This document shows, in pieces, positions 33,880 through 44,817 of a DNA stretch of 64,000 nt. Every line of letters begins with the position of its first letter. The stretch's first letter is position 1. Origin of the DNA: Turbatrix aceti (taxonomy: Eukaryota > Nematoda > Chromadorea > Rhabditida > Panagrolaimidae). Where the stretch lies: NCBI GenBank assembly GCA_963969345.1, contig OZ017770.1:8937246-9001245 (forward strand), read 5' to 3'. The notes under the pieces were generated by a model that saw only the letters and a program-made list of their open reading frames with translations, was not told the origin of the DNA and made no database searches. Made by a program: the position numbers and the translations under genes.

Positions 33880-34397
33880 GAAAGTTGGGCCCTGCCTTGT
33901 ATTTCTCGTGCTTTGCATTGTGAGTGAATGCATTCACTAACTTTTGTCTCTTCTTTTTTGGACCAAAATTGATAACAACGAACGCATATGGCGGAGTAAG
34001 GTGCTTTTCTCTCTGCGTCAACAGCGATCTTTATTGTTCGCAATGCGAATCGAACATTCCCCGAGCGCCCGCAAGGAAAGAAAGGCCTTATGTTAAATTC
34101 GCCTCCTTCTCCTTTGCTGTGCTCTGCGTAAAAGGGCGATTTGACAATCGGGGGGAGAGCAATGGTTATCGAAGAACACGTTGCCTTTCGTTTTGCTTAG
34201 CTACTTTTTTGCCATCCCTTCCTAAACTTTCATTTTCATTGTGTGTGCAAAATTTAGATTGCGAACGAAAATGCGCGTGTGTTTTTAAATTTTGATGAAA
34301 TATAGACATTTTGTGCGCGTTGAGAGTTCGTTCTCCTGTTCTTTCGTATTCATGAAAATTTTTATCTTGCGTTTTTCATTAGGGTTAGTGTAACTGT
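33880..34397 (+). promoter_or_regulatory. 5' flank of the histone-fold gene, duplicated at 40330-40705
   Basis: This upstream region shares several blocks in the same order with 40330-40705: GTGAATGCATTCAC, CAGCGATCTTTATTGTTCGC, CGAACATTCCCCG, GCGAACGAAAATG and CGCGTTGAGAGTTC. The copy at 40 kb has no gene after it. The blocks may be promoter elements or parts of an old inserted repeat. Confidence 0.4.
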
Positions 34398-35326
34398 ATG
34401 GACTCTTCCGACAGCGAGATCGAATTCGTTGGCGTCGTCCACCCAACCGCCACACAGCCGTCCAACTTGGACAGCGATGTTCAGTTCATCAAAATCGTGC
34501 CGGCACCCGCCGTCGACAACAGCACGCAGGAGGTCGATTCTGACAGCGACGTGATGATCCTGGATGTCGTGCCTGCGGCCGTCGTCGATAACAGCTCTGA
34601 GGCGACCGACTCGGAAAGTGAAACCGACAGCATTATGGACGTCGTGTACGCGACCATTGATGACGACATTACCCATCCGCGCAACTCTGCTGGCCTCGAA
34701 ATCACCGAGTTTTTCAACTCCAATATTCTGGACATTCTCAAAACGTCCAAGCCTAATATCGAGATCGATGACGAGGCTTTGACTGTCCTGAACAAGGTCG
34801 TGGTAAGTTTGTTGAATTTGATATTGTGAATGAAACGGCGAATTTATTTCAGGAACTCACAATCAAGAAATTCGCCAAGGCCGCCTGCGACCACGCATCG
34901 TCTAACGCAGTTGAGTACGACGACTTTGCTCTTGCTGTTCAGAATAACAACAGTCGTCTTTTCGCTGCGATTCGAGGTTGGTAGCTTTATTTTTTTTTGA
35001 TCACAGTGCCTTTGTTGTTGAACGACCTACAAAATGTTACACCTTTGTTAAACCACAAAATTTTTACAAAATTTCTCATAAATACGAACGTTGTTTTTAT
35101 AATTATTTTTATATTTATGTATTAAGAAATTTGAAAATTTACTTCTTTTTTTTCTTTGAAAAATTAGTTTGCCACGTCGGGTTTTAATATAATTAATATT
35201 TTTTAAATTTACGTTGGATTACTTTTCTCACTTTGTGTTTTTTTAGCTGCCGTTCCTCAACGCAGTACTTTCGGTGAGGCCAAGCGTTTGAAGGAAACTG
35301 AAGCCTCGATTAATGACGCTGAATGA
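34398..35326 (+). CDS. Histone-fold protein with an acidic N-terminal extension
   Basis: Three exons (34398-34802, 34853-34976, 35247-35326) give 202 residues. Residues 1-100 are acidic and rich in DSDSE-type repeats of the form DSDVxxxxxVPA. Residues ~105-175 fit a histone fold: a loop and helix ILDILKTSKPNIEIDDEAL, a long central helix TVLNKVVELTIKKFAKAACD, then SSNAVEYDDFALAVQNN. The pattern is closest in shape to H2B or TAF12-like halves. It lacks H2B's lysine-rich tail. Such proteins pair with another histone-fold partner, either as histone variants or as transcription or centromere subunits; which one cannot be decided here. Intron 2 uses a weaker GTTGGT donor but is required by the frame. 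It ends tail to tail with DOT1 copy C. Confidence 0.7.
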
Positions 35327-35936
35327 CAACTTGGAAGATGGAATTCACCTGGTTTGTTCACTTTTTTTGTTGGTTGTCGCCCATTTTTTGATTTCTGTTT
35401 TTCTGTCTGTTTTTACGGAAATAAATAATCAACTTCACATTTTGCTGCATTGTCATTGTGGTTGTCTACAAATTTGGGGTTGGGACGAACAGTATTTTCA
35501 CTGGTGTTTTGACGAGAACACTGGAAATCTCGGCTCCGACCAGTGATCTCGTCAAAAAGGGTCGAACTTGCCATGTTCGCATGCATTGGCATTGTCGATG
35601 TCCCTGCGGCGTTCTGTCGGATCATTAGTTACGTTGTTATCTACAAGGTTTATTTACCTATTTACGATGTGCGTGCAAGTTGCTGGAAGCTTTTATTTTA
35701 CAGATCGACCAGTCTACACGTTCGAAAATAACTTTCACTGTGTTTATCGTTGTCCAAGTTGGAGAAATTGCATAAGCTAATCGCAAAGCCATACGCTTGT
35801 GCCTTATTTAAATATTATCATGTTTGATAACTTTTCACGTTATTCTCGTTTGTTGTGAGCGCTTTCTTTTAGTTGCCGCAAATACACCAAAAATTCTGTA
35901 TTTTATTATACCCGATCAATTGCTTACTACAAAATT
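35327..35936. other. Intergenic region between convergent genes
   Basis: Shared 3' flank of the histone-fold gene (plus) and DOT1 copy C (minus). It contains an AATAAA at about 35421. Frames at 35313-35780 are short and lack supporting splice sites. Confidence 0.5.
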
Positions 35937-37901
35937 TTACGATATTTCGCTCGAACTTGAACTTGGTCTATCATCGTCGTTCTGGATTTCGGCAGCGCCT
36001 TGATTCATCAAGTCAACCACGAAAAAGTTGTCGTCGTGATCCTCCGAATTCTCGGTCGCCTGGCACGCATCGATGGACATCGTGTGCATAAGTTCTATGC
36101 TATCTTTTATCTCCTGAGACATCTTGGGTACCTTCTTCTTGACGGTACTCTTTCGCGGCAGTTCTTTATTCTGAGTCGTCTGCTTTTTAGGTGATTCATT
36201 CATTTTTTTCCAAACTCGTTTGCGCGGCGGCGAGATGACACTATTTTTCTCAAAAGTCGAAGACGTCGTCGGCCCGTCGGACATACTGCTTTTTTCAGGC
36301 GTGGACAGCTCCTTGACCTGCTGTTGCCATTTCCGTCTTGTCGTTGTTCCCGTACTGTAAAAAGTTACAAACGATAAATTAGTTCAAGTTCAATTCACAG
36401 CAAAACGTACCTGCTTTCGTTGGTAACGGCGTCGTCGCTAGGAACTACGGGAGACTCGAGTGATTTCTTGGGCGATCGCTTGTACGTAGGAGACTTTTCG
36501 AGCAATGCAGGATTCTTTAAACAAGCAAAGTAATGCTCCAGCTGAAATAACGGCAAAATCAGAGTGCCATAAGCTTTATAAGAGTGCACAAGAGACACAG
36601 AAGCTACTGTTCATAAAACCCTGAAAAACGACCTACTTTTGCACGGTTCACGGTATGGATGTAGTAAGGAAGAGAGTTCGATGACTTTGAAGGTGACGGC
36701 GACTTCGAGCACGGCAAAATCTCCTCGACATCCAGAATCGCGGAAATGTCGTTCATGTGCCGACTAGTCAGGCGTCGATTCGGCGTGACGTATGATTCGG
36801 TGGAGATGATACGAACGCCATCCTTCAACTCTGCCAGGAGTTCCTGCTTGATCTTGATTTCCACGTCAGCAGTGAAGGCGAAATTGTTGATGAAGATGAT
36901 GGTAGCCTCCTCAGTGATCAACTTGCGATATTCTTCGCTGAGAAAATCGCCATGATGCAGCGTAAACGGCGTGTGCTTCTTGCCAAACCATCGCATCAAC
37001 CTGCAACAACGTGAGATGAAACGCAATCGATGCAATTAATGCTGCACGCAAACGAGAATTGACGCACACTATTACTGTTCACCCTCAAATCGTTTTTAAA
37101 AAATCGATTACGCTTTTGTGTATCCCAAATCAAAAAACCATATAAAATTCTTAAATCGATTAAAAACAACATACGTTTTAAATTCGCGTTCCAAATTCGC
37201 AGCCTTTTTCGCCGGAAAGTCAGAAACTTCGATGCCCACGCATTTTCGGATCTCGGTGCCACCGGCCATCTGAACGACGAGCTGGCCTACTCCGCTGCCA
37301 AGGTCGACAAAGATGTCGTCCTGCGTGGGCTGTGTTTCATTGATGATCGTGGCCATGTGTTCGTACGAAGTCTCTCCAAGAGAAATGCGTTTGGTAGGCT
37401 TTTTGTTATCCGCAGCTCTGTTGTAAGCCATGGTGCAAATCTTGTGCAGCAGATTTGAACTGGCAAAGTCCGTTGATGGAGGTGTTGTCTCAAAATGACG
37501 CAGTCTCTGGAAAATAATTATGTTGCTACCGCTTTTCCGCATTCGTTTGTCAGCGATGAAAATAAATGGTAAAATTAATAAAAATGAACGTACGTAATCG
37601 TCGGCAATTTCCGAGAACTTTTTCGTCACGGCAAGGCATCGTTCGTAGTCGTTGAAGTCAATATTTTTCATGATCCCTGAGTTGTCCATTTTAACCTTGA
37701 TTTCAGGGATAAGGTCGAACATGGCTCTGCAAACGACAAAGGCTAGTGTATATTCAACAAAGAGAGAAAGACAACATACTCCAGCATTTCCAGAATGTCT
37801 GGCATGACGTCGTTCGTTGGATCAGGATTCCAGTAAAAGCGGATTGGATCGGTATTCGGATACGGACTTGTTAATTCGAGCGTCTTCTCCCGTGAAACCA
37901 T
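35937..37901 (-). CDS. DOT1-family histone H3K79 methyltransferase, copy C (diverged, intact)
   Basis: Six exons (37780-37901, 37594-37726, 37175-37506, 36637-37000, 36411-36541, 35937-36354) give 499 residues with all phases matching. The catalytic core is closer to canonical DOT1 than copies A and B: IFVDLGSGVGQLVVQMAG (S-adenosylmethionine motif I), GIEVSDFPAKKA, EREFKT, RWFGKKH, HHGDFLSEEYRKL, IIFINNFAF and YYIHTVNRA. NNFAF is the exact DOT1L active-site loop. The two 3' exons encode a lysine-rich, mostly disordered tail (PPRKRVWKK) suitable for DNA or nucleosome contact and nuclear import. Intron positions match copies A and B in the catalytic part. The first tail exon begins at the equivalent place. 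It is probably the oldest copy of the three. Confidence 0.9.
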
Positions 37902-38540
37902 CGTGCCCCAGTGAGATTTTCACGATCTGGCCAGCAGTAAATCCAATGCAAATTCAACAAAAAAAAGTAAAACCAATGCGGAACGCGTAAACGCGCAGTT
38001 AAAAAATAAGACAGGGCAAAAATGTCGATCACTGTGCCTTACAAACTCAAGCGTAAGGCTTTGCTAAAAAAATCAATGGTGTACTATGTTCTTGTCCGCA
38101 GTCACTGTCAAGATCTTTTAGATGAAAAATGTTAATTCGAAAGAATCAATATATAAAAAAATGAAATAAATATTACACGGAAAAAAACACTTGGATATTT
38201 TTGTTTGAAATTGTAATAAAAATGCTGAGCACATGCGACACTGAAAAAATGATGACAAAGAGAAATAATGCACCTGATTATCGAGAGAGATGTCTTGCAC
38301 TGCAATGTTTGTTCTAGTATTGGTAACTGACTTCAGTGTATGCGCGAGTGATAAAAACGCAGACAAATGTTTTTTCAAATGTTAATTTAGCAATGAAAAA
38401 TCCACTGGAAATCGGGGATGTGGAACGGTTGAAAAATTTCATGTTAAAGGCAAATGCTAACTTTGCTTCATTGGATTTAAAAATTTACTTATCAAAGCAA
38501 CAACAAAACCAGTTTACAAAAAATTGAAAGAAACAAAAAA
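37902..38540. other. Intergenic region between DOT1 copy C and the SET gene
   Basis: 5' flank of copy C and 3' flank of the SET gene. A 63-codon frame at 38336-38527 has no splice or family support. No other feature is seen. Confidence 0.45.
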
Positions 38541-39567
38541 TCACTGAAGGATTATAATTTCGTCGTCGTCGATTTCCACGACAACTTCGCCCAAGTCGGT
38601 GGCCTTGTTCACGAGAGCTGCGCGATGTCGTGAATGAAAGTGGTCATTTCCGCGCCATGGGTTCCATTCGGGGAGAGGCTTCGGGATGTCATCTGGCGGT
38701 GGACGTTTGCATGCTTTAGAATAGCAAAAGCAATAGAGAGTCGTCAAGTTGTCGATGCCGTAGTCGATGGTGAGCTCGTCTCCAGGCAAGACATTCTTTT
38801 TGGTCACGAAAACCAGACGCGGGGCAGGCTCGAACGTCGGTGTCGGGATGGATTCTTGAATGAGCAGACGTCCCAGATTCGGTGAGCAGCTATGATTGTA
38901 GAAGCGCGAGATGTTGCCAGCGTGGAGAGCGTCGATGAGGTATGCTCGTCCCAGTCGCTAAAATTGTGTCGTTTAAAATCAATATTCAGACAAAAAAAGA
39001 ACTCACGTCGTTGACGACGTACTGATATTCGTTGTCGTGACGTCGGTCGGCAGTCGGCATCCTTGTGTACGAGCCGGCGTACTCGGACACGATACTTCCC
39101 TTTTTCATGTGCTGGGCGGCGCGAATACCAAATCCCTTTATCGGCGAGATGTAGTCGACGAAGAGATAGCGAGACGTGTGGCCAACGAGAAAATGGCGAC
39201 CGCAATGCCCTTGGCACGCGCACGCATTGGCGCAATCAATCGCGTACTGCCACGTACTTCGGGTCAGCGAATCGGGAGAGTCAAATCGCAGCTCTGCCGC
39301 GTTGTACGGGCCGTAGGACATCGTGGAGCAGCTACACATACGGTGGTCGCAGACTTCCAATGTGCAGCGACATCCCACGGGTGCATGATCTCCGTCGCCG
39401 ACAAACTGCATTCTGCGAGCTTCCATTGAGATCGTCGGAACAGCACGGTAATCGAACGCCTTGGGGATCATGTCATCGATCCGATTGGTCACCGGAATTT
39501 TGAACCATTCTTGGTTGCCTGACAAGTTGACGTCCTTGACAGCGGTCAGAGCTTGCAGAAAATCCAT
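38541..39567 (-). CDS. Pre-SET/SET-domain histone lysine methyltransferase (Suv39/G9a type)
   Basis: Two exons (39007-39567 and 38541-38957) separated by a 49-bp intron give 325 residues. Residues ~60-140 form a pre-SET cysteine cluster (VGCRCTLEVCDHRMCSCSTM, later ACACQGHCGR), which binds zinc in H3K9 methyltransferases. The SET domain follows: YISPIKGFGIRAAQHMKKGS (N-SET), SEYAGSY, then across the intron RFYNHSCSPNL (the NHS..PN cofactor and substrate loop) and LPGDELTIDYG. A shortened post-SET CFCYSKAC keeps part of the C-x-C...C zinc site. All core SET residues are present, so activity is plausible. The protein is short for the family and has no chromodomain or ankyrin repeats. The acidic C-terminus (EIDDDEI) is unusual. 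Confidence 0.88.
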
Positions 39568-39669
39568 GGTAACCGTCTATAAAGTTAAATAGCGATTAAA
39601 CGTTTTTTTTGCAAAAAAAAGACAATAAAACGCCAAACATTCAATATAACTACACAAAGCGCGCATTCC

Positions 39670-39755
39670 ATTCACACATGATTTGGGAAAGAAGCTGTCA
39701 TCCGCTTCACACATCTCCAAAAACAGACGGTGCCAGAATGCAGTAAAAAATGTTG
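39670..39755 (-). repeat. Dispersed repeat R3, copy a (inverted)
   Basis: The reverse complement closely matches 42972-43062, sharing ATGATTTGGGAAAGAA, CACATCTCC and CAGACGGTGCCA. Unclassified. Confidence 0.7.
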
Positions 39756-40329
39756 AACCACGGTAATCAAGTGATGAAGACGGTCAAAAAATTTCCAAAA
39801 AGGCAATAATCTCATAAAAAAATGACCAAAAAACAGGATTCGTTCGTGATCTCGGAAAAAAGACAGGTGACGACGGTCAACCGTAAACCACACCCGCCAG
39901 GCATGTGAAAACCTGGCTAATCTGACTTCTGCGATTCAAAGGGTAAATTGATCGCAAAAAATAGTCATAGCGGCGTTTTTCCCGCAGCGGAGAGGAGATG
40001 AGCTGTTAGGCACTCCCGCAGGGAAAAGGCGTTCGTTTTTCGCCGGGGAATGGTGAAGCGTTATTCTGCGAGGTTTTCGGCGTGCAGTGCCCCACTCACC
40101 CGGCTCAGGCACAATGAGGAACTGGAAGTATAGCAAGGAAGGCAAGGGCGTGAGGAGGAAATTGTAAAAAAGATAGTAAGAGTTTAGGCGAAGGTGAACA
40201 GTTTCAGAAACCGCGAGACACGGTGTAGAGAGCAGATTTGAAAGCTAGCAGACAGCAACCCCGAGGTGAAGCTGTCATGGGGAGCGATCCAAATTGAGGA
40301 ACACTGATGTGGACAAACAAATGGTTATG

Positions 40330-40705
40330 ACGTGAGGGCTCGACCAAGATGCCCTACGTAACTGTGCCGACGGGTGAATGCATTCACAAAAAGTCACTGA
40401 CATGAGTGAGACAAAAAAAATCGTGTCTCTTCTTTTTTGTACCAAAATTGGCAAGAAAGATGAGGGACAGCGATCTTTATTGTTCGCGTCGAACATTCCC
40501 CGGGTGCCCGCAAGGAAAGGCCTTATGTTTAGTTCGCCTCCTTCTCTTTTTTGCCATACTTTCCTAAACTTTCATTTTCATTGCGTTTGCAAAATTTAGA
40601 TAGCGAACGAAAATGATTGTGAATGTTTTTTGATTTTTGATGAAACGGAGACCTTTTGTACGCGTTGAGAGTTCATCTGTTCTTTCGTATTTATGAAAAT
40701 TTTGA
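40330..40705 (+). repeat. Duplicate of the histone-fold gene's upstream region
   Basis: Ordered similarity with 33830-34360 in five or more blocks (GTGAATGCATTCAC, CTCTTCTTTTTTG, CAGCGATCTTTATTGTTCGC, GCGAACGAAAATG, CGCGTTGAGAGTTC). The histone-fold coding exons are not found after it. It is either a retained promoter duplicate or a dispersed repeat. Confidence 0.65.
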
Positions 40706-42154
40706 GTAAGAAAACTTTTGTTTACTGATTTTCAGCCTCTTTTTCTTAAACTTTAAATCTTATTGTGTGTGCAAATTTAGGTAGGAAATGTAAAGGTTCG
40801 TAAATGTTTTTTTTTTATTTTGATGAAACCGTGACCTTTACAAGTCTTATTTTATTTTTATTTTTGATAGTGCACATGACATCCTTTTTACAATCGAGAG
40901 TGAAAAATCTGACTGATTTAACATCAGCCGAAGCTGTTGCTTTCATTTTTCTGTATGAAAAAGAAATTACTAAATTTTTCTGATGTTTTAATTTCCGTTG
41001 ATAAGACGATGTCGCGAAAGCCCAGTGATGAATTTTTTCTTTTATATGAATTTTTCGGTGCTTTTTTAGATATTTTTTAGACTCATTTCGTTTTTTTAAC
41101 CCTTTTAAATTTTTTTTCGGACTTTTTTAAAATGAATATTCAAAATTCAACGAGTGTAAATATTTTTGCAAAAAAAACCGCAAAAAATGTGAAGCAGTTT
41201 TAATTTTTTTTCACGACTAACGCTTGCACCGCACCGCACCGCGACCAACAAATGCTGTGTGTATGTTGGGTGTGTCGCGCGCAGGACAGAGCCTTCGTTC
41301 TCTTCCAGCCAGCTGCTCAACAGACCGGGTAGCACAGCCTTGCAAGAGGAAGTCCACCAAACGACCGGGAATGGATCCCAGTGGTAGTATTTTCTCACTT
41401 CGCTACGAAGGGAGTGCTAATTATTAGCAAAAAGGCAGTAAGCAACCTCACATACAAAATGCGCTCTTTTGGTTCGTTTTCTGCTTTGCACGTTCGCAGA
41501 GGGGCTCCGCAACCGCAGTTTTGCGCACAAAAACGTTAAAAACATGGATTTTTTTTTGAAAAATGCACCGAGTGGAATGCTCTCCCTACAAAGAAGGCTT
41601 TAATTCATATTAAATTTAATGAATTTTTTTAAAATATTTTTTGTGACATAATATATATGTAAAAAAATTCAACAATTCATTCAAAAAATACCAGAAATTA
41701 CAGCAATCACGCAAACCTTGATGAAAAATTTTTTTAATTTTTTTAAAATAAAAATAATAATTTTTTTAATTTTTTTAAAATAAAAATTTTATTTTTTCAA
41801 TTTTATTAAAATAATTTTCTTTTAAATAAATTTTTTTTTAAATAAAAATACTAAATAAAAAATTGGTTTGACTACGGCTGGTGTTGCAAATTTATCACAA
41901 TCGTCAAAAGTGGTTTGATATTTTTTTAGCATGACTATTTTTATTTTTGAACGGGATTTACATAAAAACTGTAAATTTGAACAAAAAATTTGGTGATTTT
42001 ATTCGTACAGAAAAAATGAAAGCCACAGCTTCTGCTTATGTGATATCATAATTGCTAATTATTTTTTGCAATCAAATTACCATTTGAATCGTGAAAGTCA
42101 AATCTTTTTAGTGACTGGGGACAGACGTAGTCTCATCTCAAAGTAACCATTTTG

Positions 42155-42425
42155 GATGTAAACACCAGTGCACTTTTTTTCCTTCCTCTATTTTTTTACA
42201 AAGACGTGCGTAGGCATAGACATACGAGCACGCTCGTGTTGGCATATATCGTGAATTGCAAGCTTTTACTGCGACAATTTTCATTGTTGTAATAATATAC
42301 ACTGATTTTTTTGCAAGATTATTGGCACAAAACAGGTAGTTACTACTGTGAGCATGTAAACAACATTCTCAACTTCAGTTTGTTTGTCATAATTGAACAG
42401 CGCATGGCATTTTGCTTTGCTTTTA
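42155..42425 (-). repeat. Dispersed repeat R2, copy b (inverted)
   Basis: Reverse-complement relative of 33465-33725. Shared features are GTGTATATTATTAC, the CACGAGC/GCTCGTG palindrome and ACGCACGTCTTTG. Small indels separate the copies, so the duplication is old. Confidence 0.65.
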
Positions 42426-42632
42426 GGTATATTTGCATAAGCAGGTAACGAAATGTTGTCAATGGAGCTCCACCATGCATGATATGTACTTTCATAGCAC
42501 ATATCATGCCTTTTCCTCACACGCCAGTTTTTCATATGCTTGACGCGTGAGATTTACTGTCGCCTGTCGTCACCATTTTTTTTTCTGAGGGCACGAACGA
42601 GTCCTGTATTTTGCCGGCTTTTATTCACGGGT

Positions 42633-42914
42633 CAAGGTCGAGGTTCGATCCCGCTTGGGCGCAGCGGTCTTCTACAACTCATTCTCATTCGTCATCATCC
42701 AATCGAAAAACACACCACACCAAAAACACGTCCCGTCCCCTGTAAGAGCTGCGAACTCAGGGTGCACGTATCGCAAAGACATCCGTTCCGGATGGGCCCC
42801 TCTACGTACGAGTCGCCATCATCATCTTCATCACCTTCTGACTGTAGTGTTGTATGTATGATATGGTGCGTACGAGTTAGAGAATAAATGAATGAAATGA
42901 ATGAAAAAAAAAAA
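42633..42914 (+). mobile_element. Short retroposon (SINE-like) with poly-A tail and target-site duplication
   Basis: The insert is flanked by the direct repeat ATTCACGGGT (42623-42632 and 42915-42924). It begins CAAGGTCGAGGTTCGATCCC, whose GGTTCGATCC matches a tRNA/RNA polymerase III B box. It ends AATAAATGAATGAAATGAAT followed by about 12 A. These are signs of target-primed reverse transcription of a 5'-truncated, possibly tRNA-derived element of about 280 bp. No A box is present, so it could not be transcribed by polymerase III as it stands. No second copy was noticed in the window. Confidence 0.65.
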
Positions 42915-42971
42915 ATTCACGGGTGTGTTAGCATAATATTTTTGCAAAATTTTTGGTCGGCTTACTACTGT

Positions 42972-43140
42972 TCAACATTTTTTACCGCATATTGGCACCG
43001 TCTGTTTGGGAGATGTGTGAAGCGGATTCTTTCCCAAATCATGTGTGAATGGAAGCAGATGACAACTTGTCTGTCTGGGAGATGTTTGAAGCCGATTCTT
43101 TCCCCAAATCATGTGTGAATGGAAGCGGATGACAACTTTT
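42972..43140 (+). repeat. Dispersed repeat R3, copy b, with internal tandem duplication
   Basis: Positions 42972-43062 match the reverse complement of 39670-39755. About 65 bp (from CTGTCTGGGAGATG to GAATGGAAGC...GACAACTT) is then repeated in tandem at 43068-43136. Confidence 0.7.
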
Positions 43141-43913
43141 TTTCAAAAACTGTTACCCTGTTTAATGAAAACTGGCACGCCACTTGTCAACGCCTGTCTT
43201 TGATATCACCTGGATGAATAAGGTATCCAGATAAAGCAATGTTCGTTTACTTGGTTAGCTGGAAAATTCGCTCCGCATTACGCTGATTGTTGTCAGATTT
43301 GTGGCGGACGGAAATCAGTTTAGCGTCCTGGTTTGCTTTTCCAGAATCCAAACTGTCCTCCGAGAACATGAGCCGTTCTGTCGAGATTGAAGCCGAGAAG
43401 AAGCGGGTTTGCAATTTCACGTCACTTTGATTTTTGGTATTTTTTTTATTTAATTTTAACAACCGAACAAATGCCAACATAAAAGAAAGCTTGGACGATG
43501 AACCAGACCCAAACGACCACGGTGTGCCGCGCGCAGTGCTTGTTTTTTTTTCAACACAAAGTACAAACATATGGATGCCTATCGGAATTTAGTCGATCGC
43601 GCTTGCCGGTGCATCAGAGCATTCGCGCGGCACAGTGCTTCGGTAAATGCCTTACAGGTGCACTCAAAAGCGACGGGCCATCAACGGAAGAAGACTGCAT
43701 TCACAGCCCGCGCGATCTGTTGGACTACCTACTAAAAACAATGTTTTACACTCACATTATGTATTGGCAAACTTGGTTGACGGTTGGTTGTGCGTTATCC
43801 AAGCAGCCATTTCTCCGGTAGTTGTTTCACCATCGCGCGCCAGCAAAAATGAAACGAAGCGTTTTTTTCTATTTCTTGATTTCTTGTATTTATATAGTAC
43901 GTTTTTTTAGAGG
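43141..43913. other. Gene-poor region with isolated exon-like pieces
   Basis: Two pieces look coding: 43343-43428 follows TTTTCCAG and ends in TGA (begins SKLSSENMSRSVEIEAEKKR), and 43571-43740 is an open helical stretch (YKHMDAYRNLVDRACR). They do not join in frame by clear splice sites. They may be remnants of a lost gene. Confidence 0.3.
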
Positions 43914-44424
43914 ATGAAGTACCTCGTGTGCGCCTTTGACTACCTGCCGGAGGAAACTTTGGCAGTCAATGATTCTCGTTTGAAAATATATCGTCAGAAG
44001 CCATGGTATGCGGTTTTGAACGCGAAGATCAGAGTCAGGTTCGCTGACAAAATCAGGAAAGCGACGGTTGTCGGAATCAAGTACTCCAGCTTGAAAAACC
44101 AAGTCAAAACTTATTTCCCGGTTTTTGGATGTCGTAAGTTTTTTTTACAATAATTTATGATTTGAATGTTTATAAAATGTGAATTAAATTACAGCCGGAA
44201 AATGGAAACTGCACAATCCTTCACTATCGCCATGGCTGCCAGTCAGCTTCGTTCTGTACAAGTCCATACTACAGAATCGTCACTCGGAACCCCAGCTGAA
44301 CCAAAGCAATGGAATTCCTGAACCCCAGCATTTCATGGTCTCTCAACCAGTCATCCAGATACCTCTCAACGCCTTCAAGGACAGCAACAGCCGCCGCACT
44401 ATCGTCATCACATACGACGACTAA
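43914..44424 (+). CDS. Small protein of 149 aa, unknown
   Basis: Two exons (43914-44133 and 44195-44424) join in phase 1 across a 61-bp intron (GTAAGT...TTACAG) to a TAA stop. The first ~75 residues are basic with beta-strand-like stretches (WYAVLNAKIRVRFADKIRKA, VVGIKYSSLK). The rest is glutamine/proline-containing and probably flexible. I do not recognise a domain. The ATG is preceded by TTTTTTTAG (about 43904-43912), suggesting an acceptor immediately before it. Confidence 0.55.
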
Positions 44425-44817
44425 ATTTGTTTTTGCTCATTCGAAGATATTAATTGTGCCATCCCCACCCCTAGCATTGTGGATCTAACCGCAAAATTTG
44501 ACCCTATTTTGAGAGTTGGCTTTATTAATTTTGTTTTTTTGCACTCGAAATGTGTTTTCTTGAACAGATGAATTACGCGATTTTCAAATGATGGTTTTAA
44601 CAGTTGGGGTGCGATTGGGGTACAATAACGTTCAGTTGATGACGAATATCAGTTTAGTCTGCTCGAAAAAGAATGTAAACTCTTCGGGCCCAAAAAAAGA
44701 TGCATAATCTTTCGGCTTGACCCCTGCCCTTCATCAAAACGTCAACGCATGCGCGCAAGACGCAGATCTGAATTGCAAAGCAGGGCATAACTTTCTGCGT
44801 GCAGGGGAAACGATTAG
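44425..44817. other. Intergenic region
   Basis: 3' flank of the preceding gene; no further feature seen. Confidence 0.5.

Larger units (their letters stand above)
39568..42622. other. Long non-coding stretch with repeats
   Basis: 3 kb without a supportable gene. It contains a repeat shared with 42972-43062 (39670-39755), the duplicate of the histone-fold upstream region (40330-40705), a very AT-rich block (41690-41860) and repeat R2 copy b (42155-42425). Short frames at 41147-41427 sit in GC-richer DNA but match nothing I recognise. Confidence 0.5.

Noticed and set aside
33741..33900. Possible small coding gene or RNA around 33598-33870
   Set aside because: The frame lies in repeat R2 and A-rich DNA, its inverted relative at 42 kb has no matching frame, and no splice signals are present.
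42636..42665. tRNA gene suggested by the B-box-like GGTTCGATCC
   Set aside because: No A box, no acceptor stem and no cloverleaf could be formed; it fits better as the truncated head of a retroposon.
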